DNA from: Acidobacteriota bacterium
GTDB lineage: Bacteria; Acidobacteriota; Vicinamibacteria; Vicinamibacterales; CAVVIG01
Length of the DNA stretch: 64,000 nt
Direction of reading: 5' to 3'
Assembly: GCA_003222535.1 (NCBI GenBank)
Contig: QHWJ01000232.1
Coordinates: 1-64,000 of the forward strand
Shown here: positions 35,032 through 43,403 of the stretch, one piece after another
How positions within the stretch are numbered: position 1 is the first letter of the stretch
How the letters are laid out: the number at the start of each line of letters is the position of its first letter
Translations under genes and position numbers: made by a program
Notes under the pieces: generated by a model
Told to the model about the DNA's origin: nothing
Seen by the model: only the letters and a program-made list of their open reading frames with translations
Databases searched by the model: none

Positions 35032-35713
35032 GGAGAATCGCCGCGAGCACGTTGGCGGTACAGGCCAAATCCTCGAACACCGCGTCTGCTCCCGCGGCTC
35101 GTAGCTCTTCGACGCTGTGGCTTCCTGTTGCCACCGCGATTGATCGCGCCCCGGAGAAGGCCGCGCACGCGACATCCAGCGGCGTATCGCCGACGACGAC
35201 GGCGTCCGCCGCGGAGAACGACGGCCCGCCGCACGCGGCGATCCGCGCCACGGCTTTCGGCAGCAGACCGTTCCGGTCCGGCGCATCGTCGCCGAACGCC
35301 CCGCACGGGAAGTACCGCCACAAGTCGAAGTATTCCAGCTTGATCCGCGCCGCCGCCTCGTAGTTGCCGGTCAACAGCGCGAGGTACACGTCGTCGCGAT
35401 CCGCGAGAACATCGAGGAGCTCGCGAACACCGGGCATCACGCCTTTGCGCGCGCCAGGCTTTTCCAGCTCCATGACGAGGTGGTGAAGATAGGCGTCGCG
35501 GAACCGGCCGAGCGCGGGCGAATCGGGAGGAATGCCGTGGGCGGCGGCCGCGTCGGTCAGAATCCAGGCATCCGTGCGCCCGGCCATGTGAACGTCGCGG
35601 AACGCGTCGGGCACTCCACACACGGACTCGAACGCGAGGGCCATCGCGCGGGCGCCGGCGCCGCCGGTGAGCACAAGCGTACCGTCGATGTCGAAAAGAA
35701 GGAGCGAGATCAC
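35024..35713 (-). CDS. HAD-superfamily hydrolase (phosphoglycolate phosphatase-like)
   Basis: MISLLLFDIDGTLVLTGGAGARAM...LALLTGNYEAAARIKLEYFDLWRYF...VVVGDTPLDVACAAFSGARSIAVATG. Confidence 0.92.
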   Translation of the reverse strand: MISLLLFDIDGTLVLTGGAGARAMALAFESVCGVPDAFRDVHMAGRTDAWILTDAAAAHGIPPDSPALGRFRDAYLHHLVMELEKPGARKGVMPGVRELLDVLADRDDVYLALLTGNYEAAARIKLEYFDLWRYFPCGAFGDDAPDRNGLLPKAVARIAACGGPSFSAADAVVVGDTPLDVACAAFSGARSIAVATGSHSVEELRAAGADAVFEDLACTANVLAAILRT

Positions 35714-35773
35714 AGCCGGAAGCCGATTCTCGCTCGAGACCGCCTCCGGCGTCGCGCGGCGAAGTCGATCGGG

Positions 35774-35992
35774 CTAGTCGGCGGTGCGAACGTTGCCGGC
35801 GCGTGGCCCCTTGGCCGACGGCTCTTCATCGAACGTGACGCGCTGGCCTTCATTCAGCTGGTCGAAGCTCCCCTGGACGGAGCTGCGATGAAAGAACCAC
35901 TCCTGCCCGGCGTCGTCGCGAATGAACCCGAATCCTCTGTCGCGAACGAGCCGCTTGATACTACCACTCGGCATCCGGGTCTCCTTGGGCAC
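35774..35992 (-). CDS. Cold-shock domain protein
   Basis: MPSGSIKRLVRDRGFGFIRDDAGQEWFFHRSSVQGSFDQLNEGQRVTFDEEPSAKGPRAGNVR. Confidence 0.88.
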   Translation of the reverse strand: MPKETRMPSGSIKRLVRDRGFGFIRDDAGQEWFFHRSSVQGSFDQLNEGQRVTFDEEPSAKGPRAGNVRTAD

Positions 35993-36171
35993 GTGCGGGT
36001 GCCCGGAAGCGCACGAATATCAAGTTTCGTTCCACTGCTTCACAGGTTGAATCACGCGGATTTACGGTCGAGCCATGAAGCTCACCCACGTCGAGAGCCA
36101 CAAACGAATACAGGGGTGTACAAAAGCGGGGCAGAGGCCGGGGCTGGAGCCCGGCCTCTCGCTGCGGCGCG

Positions 36172-36636
36172 CTATTTCACGTTCACCGTGATCACCGAGC
36201 ACGCGCCTGGCATTGTATCGTGCAGGTCGTCGCCGAGCTGAAGGGCGAGCTTGTGCTTGCCGGGGGTCAGCTGGGAGTCGAACACGTCTTTGCCGTCGCC
36301 GAAGTGCACCCACGACGGTGTGCCTTTGACGATGGTCTTCCCGGGCGGCAGGCAGACCTGATCGATCCCGACGTGATAGTGCGCCTTGCCTGGGCGCACT
36401 TGCGCCTTCGTGAGGTCGCCCGGCGGCACGGGCGAGATCTCGATCCCCTGCGAGCCGAACTTCATATGCACCGGGCTCGTCACCGTCGCCCCGTTCTTCG
36501 GCTCAACAAAGAACACGCGGACCCTTGTCGCGGCCGCCTTTTTCGCGGCCGGCTTCTTCGTCTGCGCGCTCGCGAACGCCCCGAACCCGGCGACCATCAC
36601 GAGGGCCGGCAGCACCAGCTGCCTCCTGATTCTCAT
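36172..36636 (-). CDS. Secreted DUF4399 domain protein
   Basis: MRIRRQLVLPALVMVAGFGAFASAQTKK...VFFVEPKNGATVTSPVHMKFGSQGIEISP...HYHVGIDQ...GKHKLALQLGDDLH. Confidence 0.82.
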   Translation of the reverse strand: MRIRRQLVLPALVMVAGFGAFASAQTKKPAAKKAAATRVRVFFVEPKNGATVTSPVHMKFGSQGIEISPVPPGDLTKAQVRPGKAHYHVGIDQVCLPPGKTIVKGTPSWVHFGDGKDVFDSQLTPGKHKLALQLGDDLHDTMPGACSVITVNVK

Positions 36637-36662
36637 AAGTGATCTCCTTTCGGCCACACATT

Positions 36663-37379
36663 CTAGCCGAGACCGCCCCCAAACCACCGACGACGGGGCC
36701 CTTCCTTCAAGCGGCCGGTGGCCGGTTCGAGCGTCAGGACCCGGGCGGCCACTGCGTGGGCAAAGGCCTCGTCCGTCGTCGCCGCCACGAGTGCCGCTCC
36801 GCGGCGGGCGGCCACGGCGCGCATCTCAGCGCCGAGCCCCGCAACCTCGTCCCGTCCCACCACCCCGCTGACGTGCTCGAGCAGCAAGACGGCGGGATCC
36901 AGGGCGATCGCGCGACCGAAGCGGACGCGAAGCGCCGCAGTCGCCTCGAGCGCCGCGACGGGCCTGGTCCACGAGCTCTCCGGCAGGCACACCTCGCGCG
37001 CCAGCGTCTCCGCGCGCGCACGCACGTCGTCTGGCGGCGGCTCGATGTCGAGCGTGAACGGCATCGCCAGATTCTGGATGACCGTGAGCCGATCGAGCAG
37101 CACGGCGCGCGAGCTGACGATGCCGAAGCGATCGACGGTCGCCAGCCAGTCCGCGCCGTCGGTGATCGCGGACGTCGGGCGCCCGAGCACGCGAACCTGG
37201 CCGGCGTCGGGCAGCGTGGCTCCCGTCGCGAGGTTGACGAACACTTCGGCGGCCGCTCGATCGAGGCCAAGGATCGCGACGTGTTCGCCGGCAGCGACCC
37301 GCAGCTCCGCGATCCGGAGCGGCCGCAGCCCGCGATAGTCCTTCGAGATGCCGTTGAGCTCGAGAACCGCAGGCGTCAC
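36663..37379 (-). CDS. ABC-transporter ATPase homologue with degenerate Walker A
   Basis: VLELNGISKDYRGLRPLRIAELRVAAGEHVAILGLDRAAAEVFVNLATGATLPDAGQVRVLGRPTSAI...ALDPAVLLLEHVSG. Confidence 0.75.
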   Translation of the reverse strand: MTPAVLELNGISKDYRGLRPLRIAELRVAAGEHVAILGLDRAAAEVFVNLATGATLPDAGQVRVLGRPTSAITDGADWLATVDRFGIVSSRAVLLDRLTVIQNLAMPFTLDIEPPPDDVRARAETLAREVCLPESSWTRPVAALEATAALRVRFGRAIALDPAVLLLEHVSGVVGRDEVAGLGAEMRAVAARRGAALVAATTDEAFAHAVAARVLTLEPATGRLKEGPRRRWFGGGLG

Positions 37380-37430
37380 GACAAGCAGTCCGTGGTGCAA
37401 GTCCGTCGTCGCACCGAGAGCGGCGATGCG

Positions 37431-37572
37431 CCCGGCTGGGGCCCCCAGCGTGGCTGCCCGGCTGGGGCCCCCTGGCAAGGCCCGACAACCGAGCATATCG
37501 GGAATATGTGAGGGCGGGGCAACGAAGCCAGAGCCGGGGTCCCCAACGCGGCAGCCGCGTTGGGGTGGAGAA
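37431..37572. repeat. Palindromic GGCTGGGGCCCCCAGCG / CCCCAACGCGGCAGCCGCGTTGGGG elements
   Basis: gcccggctggggcccccagcgtggctgcccggctggggccccctggcaagg and gtccccaacgcggcagccgcgttggggtgg. Confidence 0.75.
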
Positions 37573-37618
37573 GGGATGCAGCGCCGCTCGAATGCAGATG
37601 GAGTTGCACCACGGGCTG

Positions 37619-38077
37619 CTAAAGCTGTCGATTGACCTCGTCGACGATGCGGCTCGATTCCATGAGGGCGGTGATTTCGATCTTCGCCGCCGCGAGATTA
37701 CACGCGATCGCGCCGTACGCGATCATCGCGTGGACCATGGGCGGCAGGACGCCGGTGTCGACGCTCGCGCCCAGGATCGCGGCCGTCATCGTCACGGCCA
37801 TGGCGAGCGTGCCGATGGAGAACACCGGTTTTCGCGCCACGGCGATGCGGCGGTGGTAATCACCCGCGACGGCGTGCTCCTTCATCGCGTCCTTGACGGC
37901 CTTTCCCTTGCCGATGAGATAGAACATCATCATCGAGTGCGCGAGCAGCGTGACCATCGTCGAGAAGATGCCGAACGAGATGTGGCGTGAGATGTCCGCA
38001 CCGCGCAGACCAAACACGGTGGTTGTGACGAGACCGAGCAGGCCGATGACGACTGCGGTGAGGAGCGCCTGAGCCAC
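37619..38077 (-). CDS. Conserved membrane protein (152 aa)
   Basis: MAQALLTAVVIGLLGLVTTTVFGLRGADISRHISFGIFSTMVTLLAHSMMMFYLIGKGKAVKDA. Confidence 0.7.
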   Translation of the reverse strand: MAQALLTAVVIGLLGLVTTTVFGLRGADISRHISFGIFSTMVTLLAHSMMMFYLIGKGKAVKDAMKEHAVAGDYHRRIAVARKPVFSIGTLAMAVTMTAAILGASVDTGVLPPMVHAMIAYGAIACNLAAAKIEITALMESSRIVDEVNRQL

Positions 38078-38094
38078 GAGGAAGTGGTCGAATT

Positions 38095-38616
38095 ATGTCA
38101 TCTTCGCCGTTCATCGTCGAATGGATCGACCGGGTTGCGCGCGGTGGAAGCGGCGAGAGGCGCGCGCTGGACGTCGCGATGGGCCGCGGCAGGTATGCCG
38201 TGATGCTGGCTCGCTCGGGATTCCGGACCTTCGGCGTCGACATCACGGCCGATGCGGTACACGACGCGATGGTGACGGCCGCGGCGGCCGGGGTGCGCGT
38301 GAACGGCTGGTGCGCCGATCTCACCCGCCATCCATTGCCCAACGCGCGATTCGACCTCGTCCTGGTCAGCCGGTATCTGCAGCGCGATTTGTTTCCCGCG
38401 CTGCGCGAGGCGGTGGCGCGAGGCGGCGTCGTGTTGTACGAAACCTTCACGACGGCCCAATGCGCGAAGGGCACTGGTCCCCGTTCGCCCGATCACCTGC
38501 TCGAACCGGGGGAACTGCTCCGGCGCTTCGACGGGTTCGACGTGCTGTTCTACGACGAGGTGACGGCGCCGGAGGCAGTCGCCCGGATCGCGGCAAGAAG
38601 CCGCACGCTCGGCTGA
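38095..38616 (+). CDS. Class I SAM-dependent methyltransferase (TehB-like)
   Basis: RALDVAMGRGRYAVMLARSGFRTFGVDITADAVHDAM...RFDLVLVSRYLQRDLFPALREAVARGGVVLYETF. Confidence 0.88.
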   Translation: MSSSPFIVEWIDRVARGGSGERRALDVAMGRGRYAVMLARSGFRTFGVDITADAVHDAMVTAAAAGVRVNGWCADLTRHPLPNARFDLVLVSRYLQRDLFPALREAVARGGVVLYETFTTAQCAKGTGPRSPDHLLEPGELLRRFDGFDVLFYDEVTAPEAVARIAARSRTLG

Positions 38617-38673
38617 AGCCTTCGCGCTACGCAATCAGACCTTCGCGCCACGCGATCAGATCCGACTGCCTCT

Positions 38674-39507
38674 CTACGTTGTCGGATTCCGCTTCAGCCG
38701 GACCAACCGCTCGAAGTCGTCGCGTGGCAAGGAGACGTTGCCGGGATGGGCCGCGCCGTGCGACTCGTCCCCATGGTAGTCCGAGCCGCCGGACACGGCG
38801 AGGGTCAGCCGTTGAGCCATGGCGCGATAGCGGGCGATTGCATCGGCGTCGTGATCGGTGTGAAACGCCTCGATCGCGTCGAGACCGGACGCCGCAAGCC
38901 CCGGGATCCAGTTGTCGCGTCCGATCAGCCCCGGGTGCGCCATCGACGCGAGGCCGCCGGCGTCGTGGATCCGCGCGATGACGTTGTCCGGCGCGGCGCC
39001 TTCCCGCGGCACGAATCCCGGCCGGCCGCGCGACAACCAGGAGGTGAACGCCTCGTTCGTCGTCTGGACGTAGCCGGCTGCGACGAGCGCGCGCGCGATC
39101 CACGGACGGCCGACGGCCCTGGTCGGATCGTCGACAGCCGGGCGCAGGATGGCGTCCGCGTCGAGACGCAGCCCGAGCCTGGCCAGGCGGGCGATCATCC
39201 GGCCGACGCGGTCGAACCGCCGCTGCCGCTGCTCGGTCAAGAACACGCGGAGGGCGGAGGACCGTGGATCGATGAAATAGCCGAGGACATGAACGTCGGC
39301 TTCATCGCGGACGGCGGTGATCTCGATGCCCGGGACGAATTCGATGTCCGCCGCTTCGCACGCCCCGGCGGCCGCCTCGCAGCCGGCCACCGTATCGTGA
39401 TCCGTGACGCTCAACACCGTGACGCCCGCCGCGGCCGCGCGCGCGACGAGCTCGGCCGGAGCGCAGCGGCCGTCCGACGCCGTGGTGTGCGTATGAAGAT
39501 CGATCAA
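38674..39507 (-). CDS. PHP domain phosphoesterase
   Basis: MIDLHTHTTASDGRCAPAELVARAAAAGVTVLSVTDHDTVAGCEAA; SGGSDYHGDESHG. Confidence 0.93.
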   Translation of the reverse strand: MIDLHTHTTASDGRCAPAELVARAAAAGVTVLSVTDHDTVAGCEAAAGACEAADIEFVPGIEITAVRDEADVHVLGYFIDPRSSALRVFLTEQRQRRFDRVGRMIARLARLGLRLDADAILRPAVDDPTRAVGRPWIARALVAAGYVQTTNEAFTSWLSRGRPGFVPREGAAPDNVIARIHDAGGLASMAHPGLIGRDNWIPGLAASGLDAIEAFHTDHDADAIARYRAMAQRLTLAVSGGSDYHGDESHGAAHPGNVSLPRDDFERLVRLKRNPTT

Positions 39508-40487
39508 CGCCGTCGCTGCCGGCGGGCCGCGACGGCGGGCCGTGCTGGAGTGCTTTGACCCTGGCGCGCGCGCAACGCGCGATACTCACGAATCAACAGC
39601 TCCAGATGCACGCGCTCCTCGTCCGCGAACTCGAGGAAGATCTGCTTGCCCTCCGAGTCTTCGAAGCGCTCGCCGTACCGCTTGAAGAATTCATGCGAGC
39701 CCCGCTCGCATCGGATGCCGATGAGCAGCGCCTGCAGGTCGTCCCCGCCCTTGATGAGCTCCTTGGCGCCTTCTGCGAAGAGACCACTGGCCGCCCCCTT
39801 GAAGAACAGGAACGTCGGCCGCGACTCGAGCTGGGGATCGCCGGCCACGAGTTGCCGGTACCGCTTCTCCAGCGTGCCGAGATGCTCGCCCTCTTCGGCG
39901 GCGAGCTTCTGAAACACGGTCCGGCCGCGCGGATCCTTGGCCTGACCGGCCGCGCGCGCGTAGAACTCCAGGCCGCTGCGCTCGGTCGCGATCGCCATAC
40001 GGAGCGCGTCGCGCGCAAACACCAGCTCCGTCGTGGGGCCGTCTATCGGCGCCGGTTTTCTGCCGGTGCGGCACTCCCCGCAGGTGCCGTGAATCTGGAC
40101 GACGGACTGCGTCGCCGCGAAATTGCGCGCGGCGGCGATCTCTTCCATCAGCGCCTCGACGTCGGTGCTCAGGAACTCCGAGGACGAGTGGCAGCGCGTG
40201 CAGATGAGATGAAAATGCCGCGGGTGACGGTAAGCCGGCTCGAAGCGGAATCGTCCCTCGCCGAAGTCGACCTTCCGGGCGATGCCGGCGCCGACCATCC
40301 ACTGCAGAGTGCGATATACCGTGGCACGGGCGATACCCGCCGCCTCGCGGCGGACGCGCTCGAAGAGATCGTCCGCGCTGACGTGTCCCTCCTGGCGGAG
40401 AAACACATTCAGGACGCGATCGCGTTTGCTGGAGCGCTTACCGCCCGCGGGGCGGAGGCTGGAGAGATCCGGAAGCTGGCGATCCAT
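39504..40487 (-). CDS. Fur-family regulator fused to rubrerythrin-like ferritin domain
   Basis: N-term FERVRREAAGIARATVYRTLQWMVGAGIARKVDFGEGRFRFE...HPRHFHLICTRCHSSSEF; C-term ATERSGLEFYARAAGQAKDPRGRTVFQKLAAEEGEHLGTLEKRY...FADEERVHLELL. Confidence 0.9.
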   Translation of the reverse strand: MDRQLPDLSSLRPAGGKRSSKRDRVLNVFLRQEGHVSADDLFERVRREAAGIARATVYRTLQWMVGAGIARKVDFGEGRFRFEPAYRHPRHFHLICTRCHSSSEFLSTDVEALMEEIAAARNFAATQSVVQIHGTCGECRTGRKPAPIDGPTTELVFARDALRMAIATERSGLEFYARAAGQAKDPRGRTVFQKLAAEEGEHLGTLEKRYRQLVAGDPQLESRPTFLFFKGAASGLFAEGAKELIKGGDDLQALLIGIRCERGSHEFFKRYGERFEDSEGKQIFLEFADEERVHLELLIREYRALRARQGQSTPARPAVAARRQRRR

Positions 40488-40491
40488 GTGG

Positions 40492-40562
40492 CGGACTGGT
40501 GGGTTGGTGAGCTGGCGACTGAATTCACCAATTCACCACGTCACCAGCCCGCCAAGTTCACA
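40492..40562. repeat. Inverted TTGGTGAGCTGG / CACCAATTCACC repeat
   Basis: gactggtgggttggtgagctggcgactgaattcaccaattcaccacgtcaccagcccgcc. Confidence 0.7.
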
Positions 40563-40566
40563 TGCG

Positions 40567-40896
40567 TTAGTCGACCGAGAAGGACTGTCCGCAGCCGCAA
40601 GTCGACGTCGCCTGCGGGTTCTTGATCGTGAACCCGCCGCCGGTGATCGTGTCGACGAAGTCGACCTCGGCGCCGCTCAGGTACCGGATGCTGATCGGGT
40701 CGATGAACAGCTTCACGCCGTGCGATTCGAACACCTGGTCGCCCGACCCCTGGCCGTTCTCTTCGATCATGAGGCCGTATTGAAAGCCCGAGCAGCCGCC
40801 GCCTTGGACGAACACACGCAGGCCGCTCCCCGCCTTGTTCTCCTCGGTCAGCAGCTCGTTGATCTTCGCCGCCGCTGTTTCTGACACATTAATCAT
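40567..40896 (-). CDS. A-type iron-sulfur carrier (IscA/ErpA-like)
   Basis: MINVSETAAAKINELLTEENKAGSGLRVFVQGGGCSGFQYGLMIEE...GGGFTIKNPQATSTCGCGQSFSVD. Confidence 0.95.
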   Translation of the reverse strand: MINVSETAAAKINELLTEENKAGSGLRVFVQGGGCSGFQYGLMIEENGQGSGDQVFESHGVKLFIDPISIRYLSGAEVDFVDTITGGGFTIKNPQATSTCGCGQSFSVD

Positions 40897-40908
40897 GTGA
40901 GCAGTATA
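40897..40908 (-). promoter_or_regulatory. -10 like TATACT six nt upstream of IscA start
   Basis: Reverse strand TTGGTATACT-GCTCAC-ATG. Confidence 0.5.
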
Positions 40909-40953
40909 CCAAGAAATACCAGGAAACCGGTTGATATACTGCACAACCACCCT

Positions 40954-41883
40954 ATGCCTTTCGTCACGGTTGCGGCCGTTTCGCGCGGCAACCTGGTCGA
41001 TTCGGCCGATCGGCGGTGGCGCGCCATCGGTGAGGCCCGCCCGGATCTCGAGCCGGCGCTGGCGCTGCAGCGGCAATTGCTCACGCTGGTCATCGACCTG
41101 GCCGGCACGCTCGCTCGCGGCCCGCTGCCAAAGCTGTCCCTGCCGCCCAGATATCTCGCCGCGAAGCTGACGCGCGGCGTGCCGGTCCTGGCCGGTGAGC
41201 CGATCCCGGTGCCCGTGCCGATTCTCGCCCCGGCGCTCCTGCGGTTGTGCGAGGCCCTGGCGAACGGAGGCGCGGGCGCCGCCGCCACGCACATCCGGCA
41301 GGCGATCGAAAGCGGAAGCATCGAACCCGGGTCGCTCCTGATCGCATCGCTCGGCCGCGACCAGGCAGCGATGCGCACCGGGGCGGTGCATCGCGGGCTG
41401 GCACCTGATCTCGTCTGGCTCGTCGCCGAGCTGGCGGTCAGCCCGTTCGTGCATGCGCTGCAGCACATGGTGTTCGCGCATCGCGGCCCCGGAGAGCTGC
41501 AGTCGGCGCTCGAGGCGTGGAATCGCGGTTACTGTCCGGCGTGCGGATCCTGGCCGGCGGTCGCCGAAGCCGTCAGCGGTCACCGGACGCTGCGCTGCTC
41601 GTTCTGCTCGAGCGCCTGGGAGCCGACGACCTACGCATGCATCTACTGCGAGGAGCGCGGCGAGGCGTTCGTCACCGCCGCCCCCAACGAGGAGCGCAAG
41701 GACCGCCGCGTCGAAGTCTGTTCGAGCTGCAATGGGTACCTCAAGACCGTGGACGTCCCCGAGCTGTCGCCGTTTCCGCTGTTGTCGATCTCGGACATCG
41801 AGTCCACCGACCTTGATGTCGCCGCGATGGAACACGGTTACGCGCGACCCGCCCTGAAGGACTTCGGGGCTCGCAAGGGCTGA
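40954..41883 (+). CDS. fdhE: Formate dehydrogenase accessory protein FdhE-like
   Basis: GYCPACGSWPAVAEAVSGHRTLRCSFCSSAWEPTTYACIYCEERGE...RVEVCSSCNGYLKTVDV: multiple CxxC with FdhE layout. Confidence 0.88.
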   Translation: MPFVTVAAVSRGNLVDSADRRWRAIGEARPDLEPALALQRQLLTLVIDLAGTLARGPLPKLSLPPRYLAAKLTRGVPVLAGEPIPVPVPILAPALLRLCEALANGGAGAAATHIRQAIESGSIEPGSLLIASLGRDQAAMRTGAVHRGLAPDLVWLVAELAVSPFVHALQHMVFAHRGPGELQSALEAWNRGYCPACGSWPAVAEAVSGHRTLRCSFCSSAWEPTTYACIYCEERGEAFVTAAPNEERKDRRVEVCSSCNGYLKTVDVPELSPFPLLSISDIESTDLDVAAMEHGYARPALKDFGARKG

Positions 41884-41988
41884 GGGTCAAGGGCAGAGGG
41901 CATCCGATCACGACGCTTTAACGCAGAGCCCGCAAGCGCGCAGAGGGCAGGCTTCAAACTGGAGCGCGAGGCTTTCAGCCGAGCGATC

Positions 41989-42596
41989 ATGCTGACCGAA
42001 GCGGATACCTGCCGGAAGTTCGTCGTCCCGATGCTGCAGGCTGCCGGATGGGACAGCGATCCGCATTCCATCGCGGAGCAGCGGACGATCACACTTCAGG
42101 GCGACGATCGACTGCTGTTGACGGTGGCGACCGGAACAGGCAAGACGGCCGCAGCCTTCCAGATTTGCTGGAAGCTCTGGAACGCGCGATGGAACCGCAC
42201 CGGCGACTACCGACGGCCGCGCATTCTCTATCTGGCGGATCGAAACATTCTCGTCGACCAGCCGAAGGACGGAATCTTCGCGCCGTTCGGCGACGCACGG
42301 TACAAGATTGAATCCGGTGAAGTGGTGAAGAGTCGCGAGATGTACTTCGCAATCTATCAGGCCCTCGCCGAGGACGAGCGGCGCGCCGGCCTCTTCAACG
42401 CGTTCCCCCAGGACTTCTGCATCCAAGCGCGTTTCTCGACTATCGAATGCCAGTTCCATGTCGGCAAACTCAAGAGACGTTTCGACGTGTTCGATACTCG
42501 ATCGACGAGATGGGAGTCCTCCAGAACAAGAGCACTGCCGAACTCGATGCGCTTTTGCCCGCCATCCTCGACCGCGCGTTTCGCGGCGAGCTGTAA
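41989..42596 (+). pseudogene. Remnant of type I restriction system: HsdR fragments then HsdS C-terminal fragment
   Basis: LTEADTCRKFVVPMLQAAGWDSDPHSIAEQRTIT joined to LLLTVATGTGKTAAAFQICWKLWNARWNRTGDYRRPRILYLADRNILVDQ...; different frame ends VLQNKSTAELDALLPAILDRAFRGEL*. Confidence 0.85.
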
Positions 42597-42619
42597 CGAA
42601 CACGGCGCTCAAGCCTCCA

Positions 42620-42802
42620 CTACGGCAGCTTCGCGAACTCCTCGCGGATCGTCGGCAGCACAGAGTCCGTCGGGAATCTGTCGGTCACGAGCCACTGCAG
42701 CCAATCGTCCACACGGTCGCGCCAGTCATCTTCCTGGGCTGCCCTCACAAGGGTGTACTGCAAGAGCAGGTCGACCCGGCGCTGATCGAGGCGACTCATC
42801 AT
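42620..42802 (-). CDS. Short, probably truncated protein in restriction-locus remnant
   Basis: MMSRLDQRRVDLLLQYTLVRAAQEDDWRDRVDDWLQWLVTDRFPTDSVLPTIREEFAKLP. Confidence 0.45.
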   Translation of the reverse strand: MMSRLDQRRVDLLLQYTLVRAAQEDDWRDRVDDWLQWLVTDRFPTDSVLPTIREEFAKLP

Positions 42803-43065
42803 CGCTCAACCGCATGAATGAGCCTGGCACTGCCCGCCGCCAGCTCGACAAAATGGACGTGATCCTTTTCGCCGAGGAGCGTGGCGAGCTGGGCCATGTA
42901 CTCGGCGAGGCGACTCATGGGAAGAGTCTCGGGCGAATACGCGTCGATGACAAACTCGAGCAACTCGCGCCCGGTCGGCATGAGCATCACCTTTCGCGGG
43001 CATGGTCGAACCGCGCCGTCGGACTCACTGTACCAGTCACAAATATCAGCCCGGAAAGACAACAC
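42799..43065 (-). CDS. Small hypothetical protein overlapping the preceding ORF
   Basis: MLMPTGRELLEFVIDAYSPETLPMSRLAEYMAQLATLLGEKDHVHFVELAAGSARLIHAVER; 4-nt overlap. Confidence 0.55.
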   Translation of the reverse strand: MLSFRADICDWYSESDGAVRPCPRKVMLMPTGRELLEFVIDAYSPETLPMSRLAEYMAQLATLLGEKDHVHFVELAAGSARLIHAVER

Positions 43066-43403
43066 CTTGAGCCCATGCCGGCAGTGCTCCCTCGGCCAAC
43101 CCAGGCGACGGCTCGGCTCAACGGTCTTTCTCGAGCGCCGTGATACGCGTGTCGTGCTTCGTCAGCAACGTCTCCACCCGGTGTAAACGCCGATCGACGC
43201 CGTTGAAACGATGGTCGACGCCATCGAACCGTTCATCCATGCGGTTTTCGAGGCGGTCTATCCGCTCGTTCGTCGCGTATGCCGTCAGGAATTTCGAATG
43301 TTCTGTGCAGCCGGGCAGCAGAACGTGGCAGAAACGGCCACGCTCGTATCCCAGGAGATCGAACTCTCTGCCTGCTCCGCGATCTCTGCGGTTAAACGTC
43401 TTC

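Noticed and set aside
36128-36165. GAGGCCGGG-GCTGGAG-CCCGGCCTC hairpin as intrinsic terminator
   Set aside because: Good stem but no T-tract on either strand; could be a processing or repeat structure, not called
40567-40896. Possible HesB-like selenoprotein, given tRNA-Sec nearby
   Set aside because: All three functional cysteines are encoded as Cys (GGGCSG and CGCG) with no in-frame UGA
43118-43330. C-terminal coiled-coil-like peptide NERIDRLENRMDERFDGVDHRFNGVDRRLHRVETLLTKHDTRITALEKD
   Set aside because: Low-complexity heptad-like sequence with no clear start and in the decayed region; possible gene remnant but not supportable as a CDS
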